Shown: piece by piece, positions 59,961-64,000 of the stretch
Layout: each line of letters opens with the position of its first letter
Numbering within the stretch: the stretch's first letter is position 1
NCBI GenBank assembly: GCA_026120185.1
Contig: JANUWF010001179.1
Span: 1,653,501-1,717,500 of the forward strand
DNA length: 64,000 nt
Origin: Voacanga thouarsii
Taxonomy: Eukaryota; Streptophyta; Magnoliopsida; Gentianales; Apocynaceae
Reading direction: 5' to 3'
The notes under the pieces: generated by a model
Told to the model about the DNA's origin: nothing
Databases searched by the model: none
What the model saw: only the letters and a program-made list of their open reading frames with translations
Program-made: the position numbers and the translations under genes

Positions 59961-60239
59961 TCATTCACGAAAAAGACATAAATGTTTCAAGTGTTGTTCA
60001 AGGAATTCACTAAAGATTAATATATCATCAATAGAGACGATACTAAATGATGTATAAGGATTAAAGATATCGTTCATTACTTTCTGGAATTCACTGGGGG
60101 CATTCTTTAACCCAAAGGGCATGACATTCCATTCATATTGACCAAAAGAAACATTAAATGCTGTTTTATATCGATCTTCTTCTTTAATCTGAATTTGCCA
60201 AAAAAGACTCCTCTGTATCTCTTCAAGAGTTACATGCAA
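59961..60239 (-). pseudogene. Caulimovirus-like (endogenous pararetrovirus) reverse-transcriptase fragment
   Basis: Minus strand, 92 codons open. It reads FWQIQIKEEDRYKTAFNV, YEWNVMPFGLKNAPSEFQ and the catalytic area SIDDILIFSEF, where the first residue of the usual four-residue box is altered. The EWN...PFGL form is typical of plant pararetroviruses (family Caulimoviridae, as in endogenous florendovirus-type copies), though some Gypsy elements are similar. Only the middle of RT is present; no coat, movement or RNase H part is seen nearby. An old, inert integrated fragment. Confidence 0.65.
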
Positions 60240-61581
60240 AAATCAAAGACCTAAAAAAAAAATTAAATAGCTACAAGAACAGAATACTCAATATATTACA
60301 GATATTAATCAGATTAATACAGATTTAGTCCAACTGAATTTAGAAAAACCTTTAATAGTTACTACTATTAACACTAGGTAGATGCTCGTACGTTGTACAA
60401 GATAATTTCAATAATTTTTTCTGAATCAAAAGACATTTGTTTGAATCTTTTTTTAACTTTAAATTTTTTTTTGCAATCATTTTTTTATTTTTAAATATTC
60501 GTGATAACATAATTTTTTATATTAATCGTTTAATTTAAGTTAACTGCTGTCCAAAACAGACTGTGAAATAACAAACCAACCATAGAAAACTCCCAAAAGT
60601 TGTCCAATTTCGAAAGCCTTATTCAATTTTCAAAGATTTTGACCTACAATTATTCAATTCAAATGAAAATTTCAATGAAATATTGATGTTCAAAATCCTT
60701 AGGCAAATCAAATGGATGATAATCAAGATGCTGCACGATGCCCATGTTGTTGATTCCCATAGCATTGGCTCATGAAGGAGAGCTTTTGCATTGATCAAGC
60801 AACTGGAAACTTTGATCTAGAGGCACGTGACAGGCATTAAAACCCTGCAGCAAATCAGTAAAACTTGTTAACTTATCCATTCAAAGTTAGAACAAAAAGC
60901 ACCAGGACCAAGGGTCATAGTATGCCTCCTCGACAACTATTATTATGTTTAACAACCTCATAAATGAAAGCAAGCAACATTAGGACCATCTAAAGTAGAA
61001 CAATACAGATGCAGATAAAGAGTGTCCAAACTAACTTTTTCATTGAAATCAACCATGATAGCATGGATAAAAGGGCCTATTCACACACTCAACATGGGTT
61101 TAGAAAGAAGCTTGAGAAGTTAAGTCCCTAGGGTTAATAAGCTATTCCACATCTTCTTAGGGCTAGCTTCTGCGGAAGAAAACCAAAATCATAGAATCTA
61201 ATCAGCCCCAAACATTTACTCCATATGAAATTTGAGACTTGACTTTAATGTCAAAAATGTCAGAGTTTATTAACTTACTATCACAACCAATTTGGTTTAC
61301 TGCTTTGACAAATTTCTGGCATTAAATGACTCCAATAGTAGCAACTAGGGCAGCAATGCTCTTAAGAATCAACATCACTCCATGCTTGCCTGTCCGTGGT
61401 ACAAATCGGGAAAAACTAGTAGAAGTAATACTAGCATTAGTTTTGATGATATTAGTAGCATTAATGATACCAATAATGAAATTTCCAATAACATGAATAC
61501 CAATGTAATAAGAATAAAAAGATGCAAAGCTCAATTATGCCAAAAGTAGTTGAGATGTTCACATGTCCAAGTAACTATTTA
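60240..61581. other. No gene recognised
   Basis: A minus-strand frame at 61534-61322 would code a hydrophobic peptide, but it lacks an ATG and I know no family. Later exons of the galacturonokinase-like gene were looked for and not found. A minus-strand phrase after an acceptor-like TTTTCTTCCGCAG at about 61178 is too short to assign. Confidence 0.35.
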
Positions 61582-62412
61582 CTCTATTAAAATATGTGAA
61601 TCAGCAGAAAGAACAAAACCAAGCAGTATTCCCTTATTGATTGTCATGGCTGAAATAGTTCCACCCTACAACAACATAGTTTTCTTTACCTTATAACAAT
61701 ATAATAATCAGTTTTCTTTGATTTCTTTGTTTGAATTATTAAGTAGCCTAGCAGAAATTCAAAAAAAAAATTCAATAAAGTAGAAACAACTGTAGCAAGG
61801 TCCTCAGAAGATTAGGAGATTGATTCCTCTGTTCATATGTCATTATAACACTTGATGATAACTTGCAAAATGATAAAAGAAAGCACGGATTCAATTGGCC
61901 AACAACCAAAAATCTTGTAGGACTTGGACCCATTATCGGAAGAGGTTTAATAAAGGGAATCACAATCTCAGCACGTTCGAAATTCAAGCTTGTAAATGCA
62001 GAATCCAAGACTTACGTGATGATCAATGTGAGCTCCCAAAGGACAGATCTGCTAAGGAGATACAACAAACCTAACATCCTTAGCATTTCCACCAGACATT
62101 TCCAAAACCTTCTCCCTTATTTCATCCAACTGCATTAGTTACACCATCAAAAATCAAAATTCGTCAACAATTTTCATATATTTCTAAACAGTCTCTCAAC
62201 ACGTACAACACCTAAAGCGATATGATGCTAAATTCCAAACGACCATCAAGACTAAATCATCCAACAAATTGTCCACATTGTAAGATCTACCCAGTTTCAT
62301 CCTTCAAAAAAAAAATCCAAAAAAAAAAAATACATAACTCTCATCCACTGGGAATGGAAAGAATCACAGGGGCAATTACCTCAAACTTTGAAGGCCAAGA
62401 CGACCCATCCAT
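61582..62412 (-). pseudogene. GALAK: Galacturonokinase-like gene, exons 1-3 only, with premature stop
   Basis: Minus strand. Exon 1 (62412-62380) is MDGSSWPSKFE. Exon 2 (62129-62016) is LDEIREKVLEMSGG...VVSP, a TAG at 62054-62052, then QICPLGAHIDHH. Exon 3 (61665-61582) is GGTISAMTINKGILLGFV followed by LSADSHILIE and TAA. Introns of 250 and 350 bp have GT-AG ends and phase 0 joins. The family is the GHMP sugar-1-kinase that phosphorylates D-galacturonate to its 1-phosphate in the cytosol, salvaging pectin sugar towards UDP-galacturonate. The PLGAHIDH block is the family's N-terminal sugar-binding signature. The TAG stands where the family has Tyr, and the donor-side codon reads His instead of Gln. 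The C-terminal four fifths, with the ATP-binding GLSSSAA motif, was not found. A decayed or captured fragment. Confidence 0.78.
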
Positions 62413-63127
62413 CTTCAAAAACCATTTCTCCGAGTGAATGGCCAATCCTTTTGCTTGCTTAAACTGGGTTTTACAATCTCCCTTGTAAATGGGAATGGTT
62501 GTATTAAGAGAGGGACAGAGGAGTACAGTTACAGCAAAAGACGGAAACATCCTAGATTGCTAACAGGCAGGCCTAATTCCAAGGTTGTTAGACCTCATGG
62601 AGAAATTGTAAATGCTGAAGAAGCATTCCCTATCAATATCACAATCTGCCAAACATGTCAGATTGGCATCAATTAGTTAGAGAAAGGAAGTGCGTTACCC
62701 AAACTTTCCATGTAACTGCAATTCATGATATTTAATTCTAGAATTCTAAATGATTCACCAGAGCATACTATCTTTCAGTTCAACAAATTGAGCTACAACT
62801 TCTATTGATCCTCATAGAGAGCAAAAAACTATTACAAACATGAATAGAGCATAAAACTATTACAAAATATTCCAAGGAAGAAAAAAGGAATGAAAATTGA
62901 ACCTGTTAAATAAAAGTTAAAGTAAGACAATCTTGAATCAACAATTAAGGATGGAGTATTTGAAATTTGCAGGCTCACCTTTCGGCCTTTTACAGCAACT
63001 TCAATTTTTGGAAGTACATAGAAAGAGCCTTATCGGAAGATTTTAAATTCGTGGTCAGATTGGAAGCCATGCCACAGCGTTAAAACAAAAAGCTCTAAAC
63101 TCTATATTTGAAAAGAAAAAATTATAC
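62413..63127. other. Upstream of the galacturonokinase relic; no firm gene
   Basis: A plus-strand frame at 62434-62676 (PHGEIVNAEEAFPINITICQ) is open, but I do not recognise it. On the minus strand, text near 63085-62975 (EFKIFR) may be an eroded further exon of the SOUL-like gene; this is weak. Confidence 0.3.
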
Positions 63128-63208
63128 CAGAGATCAAAGCTTCGTCTAAGGTTCGAGTTTTGAACCTTCTTGACGGAAAGACAAATTTCACAGTCTCATT
63201 AGCCAAGT
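63128..63208 (-). pseudogene. Single exon of a SOUL heme-binding protein-like gene
   Basis: Minus strand. An 81-bp exon follows TTTTTGACAG and ends at CTCTG/GTATAA, so both splice sites are present. It codes LANETVKFVFPSRRFKTRTL then DEALIS, with phases 2 and 1 at its ends. This matches, from memory, the region at the start of the SOUL domain in the chloroplast heme-binding protein (HBP5 type), which has VKYAFPS-RFKTRTLEEA. The next family residues (VPDLE...) should follow but are not found intact. The fold binds heme or tetrapyrroles. It lies 716 bp upstream of the galacturonokinase relic on the same strand. Confidence 0.55.
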
Positions 63209-64000
63209 CTGTCAAAAACTAAAGAAGAAAATTAGAACAGTTTCAGCATTAGAAGGGTGAGGTCAACTTACAGTATAGGATGGCGAATTTCGAAGAGCTA
63301 TGTAATTGAGAAATGAAAACAACTAATGTTTGGAAAGGCTAACCTATATAAGATTAAGTACGTCTAGAAGCATATACATGTATAATTAAAAGAGAGATAG
63401 TCATAGATTTTTGTAATAGCATATCAACAGCAACAACAGTCAAAATAATTGAAAATCCACCCATGCTGTCATGTTGTTTTGATCATCAATATAACAATTT
63501 ACAACAACAATCTTACAGTCAAATCGATGAGTTCCTTTTACCAACAAAATACAAACAACAATACCACATTTTACATTTAATACAAAAACCAAAATAAAGT
63601 TAGGAACTGCATAGAATTTGTTAATATAAGACTAATTCAACAAACAATTATACGAACATCAACCGAATTAAAGGCAACTTTCTGAACTTCATAACATAAA
63701 TCAGCATAAAATCCGAATATGCCAATCATAAGAAACAATAGGCTATCCTGGTATGACTCCTAACTAAAGAATTCAAAGAAAAATACTGACAAAAGAGGAA
63801 CAATTCATGAACTTCAAGAAATTTAGGCCTATAAAAAACTAAAGAGTAAGAAAAACTTTCACGGTCAAAAAGTTGACTCTTGAACTTCTTCATGCAACCG
63901 ATCTTCACAGATCTCCAAAAATCTCAACCCACATGAAAATAAACAAAAAAAAAAAACTCTACAAAATGAAAAATAGAATATCTGACACATGGGTACTCAG
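63209..64000. other. No gene recognised
   Basis: AT-rich sequence. The minus strand is T-rich in places, as an intron of the SOUL-like exon would be. No repeat or motif was identified. Confidence 0.35.

Noticed and set aside
62434..62676. 80-codon plus-strand frame (PHGEIVNAEEAFPINITICQ)
   Set aside because: It looks protein-like but I recognise no family, and it lies antisense to the upstream region of the galacturonokinase relic; no support for calling it a gene.

Overview
The window is nuclear DNA of a flowering plant, probably a eudicot. It is AT-rich, crowded with nested LTR retrotransposons (Copia Angela-like and Sirevirus-like, Gypsy Reina-like chromovirus, Athila-like scraps), and carries plant gene fragments with GT-AG introns. 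I cannot name the species. No gene in the window is clearly intact; nearly everything readable is decaying.

Layout. (1) 1-24.6 kb is a Sirevirus-like Copia element on the minus strand (gag near 24.3 kb, pol ending at 19.8 kb, envelope-like ORF at 2.6-1.0 kb). It was split between pol and the env-like ORF by an Angela-like Copia element (2760-19416, plus strand, 5-bp duplication GTAAG). The 5' LTR of that element was itself split twice, by a 4.33-kb solo LTR (family A, 3044-7370) and a 3.46-kb solo LTR (family B, 8185-11647). Removing both gives a 1667-bp 5' LTR against a 1668-bp 3' LTR. (2) 24.8-25.5 kb holds a decayed C2-domain gene (minus strand) with recognisable exons, introns and TATA box. 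(3) 25.6-39.1 kb is mostly non-coding and A-rich on the plus strand. It contains a Stowaway-like MITE, scraps of Gypsy elements, and at least four strongly diverged copies of a module of up to about 1 kb. (4) 39.1-55.5 kb is a Reina-like chromovirus on the minus strand (367-372 bp LTRs, duplication GAAAC). Its 3' LTR is split by a complete Copia element (39226-45889) and its pol by a second family-A solo LTR (49184-53512). It sits beside a TATA box and a telo-box, apparently at the transcription start of a minus-strand promoter. (5) 56.7-58.4 kb is an Angela-related solo LTR (minus). (6) 58.4-60.3 kb is very AT-rich, with direct repeats and a caulimovirus-like reverse-transcriptase fragment. 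(7) 61.5-63.3 kb holds, on the minus strand, exons 1-3 of a galacturonokinase-like gene with an in-frame stop, and one exon resembling a SOUL heme-binding protein.

How the parts relate. The nests give an order of insertion: Sirevirus, then Angela, then solo LTRs A and B on the left; Reina, then Copia and solo LTR A on the right. Most internal stops and active-site losses are G-to-A or C-to-T changes, as expected for old methylated retroelements. The least ordinary observations are the tRNA-like module (A box, B box and T-arm) inside the family A and B LTRs, the partial host genes keeping their introns, and the promoter separated from its leader by 16.4 kb of transposon.
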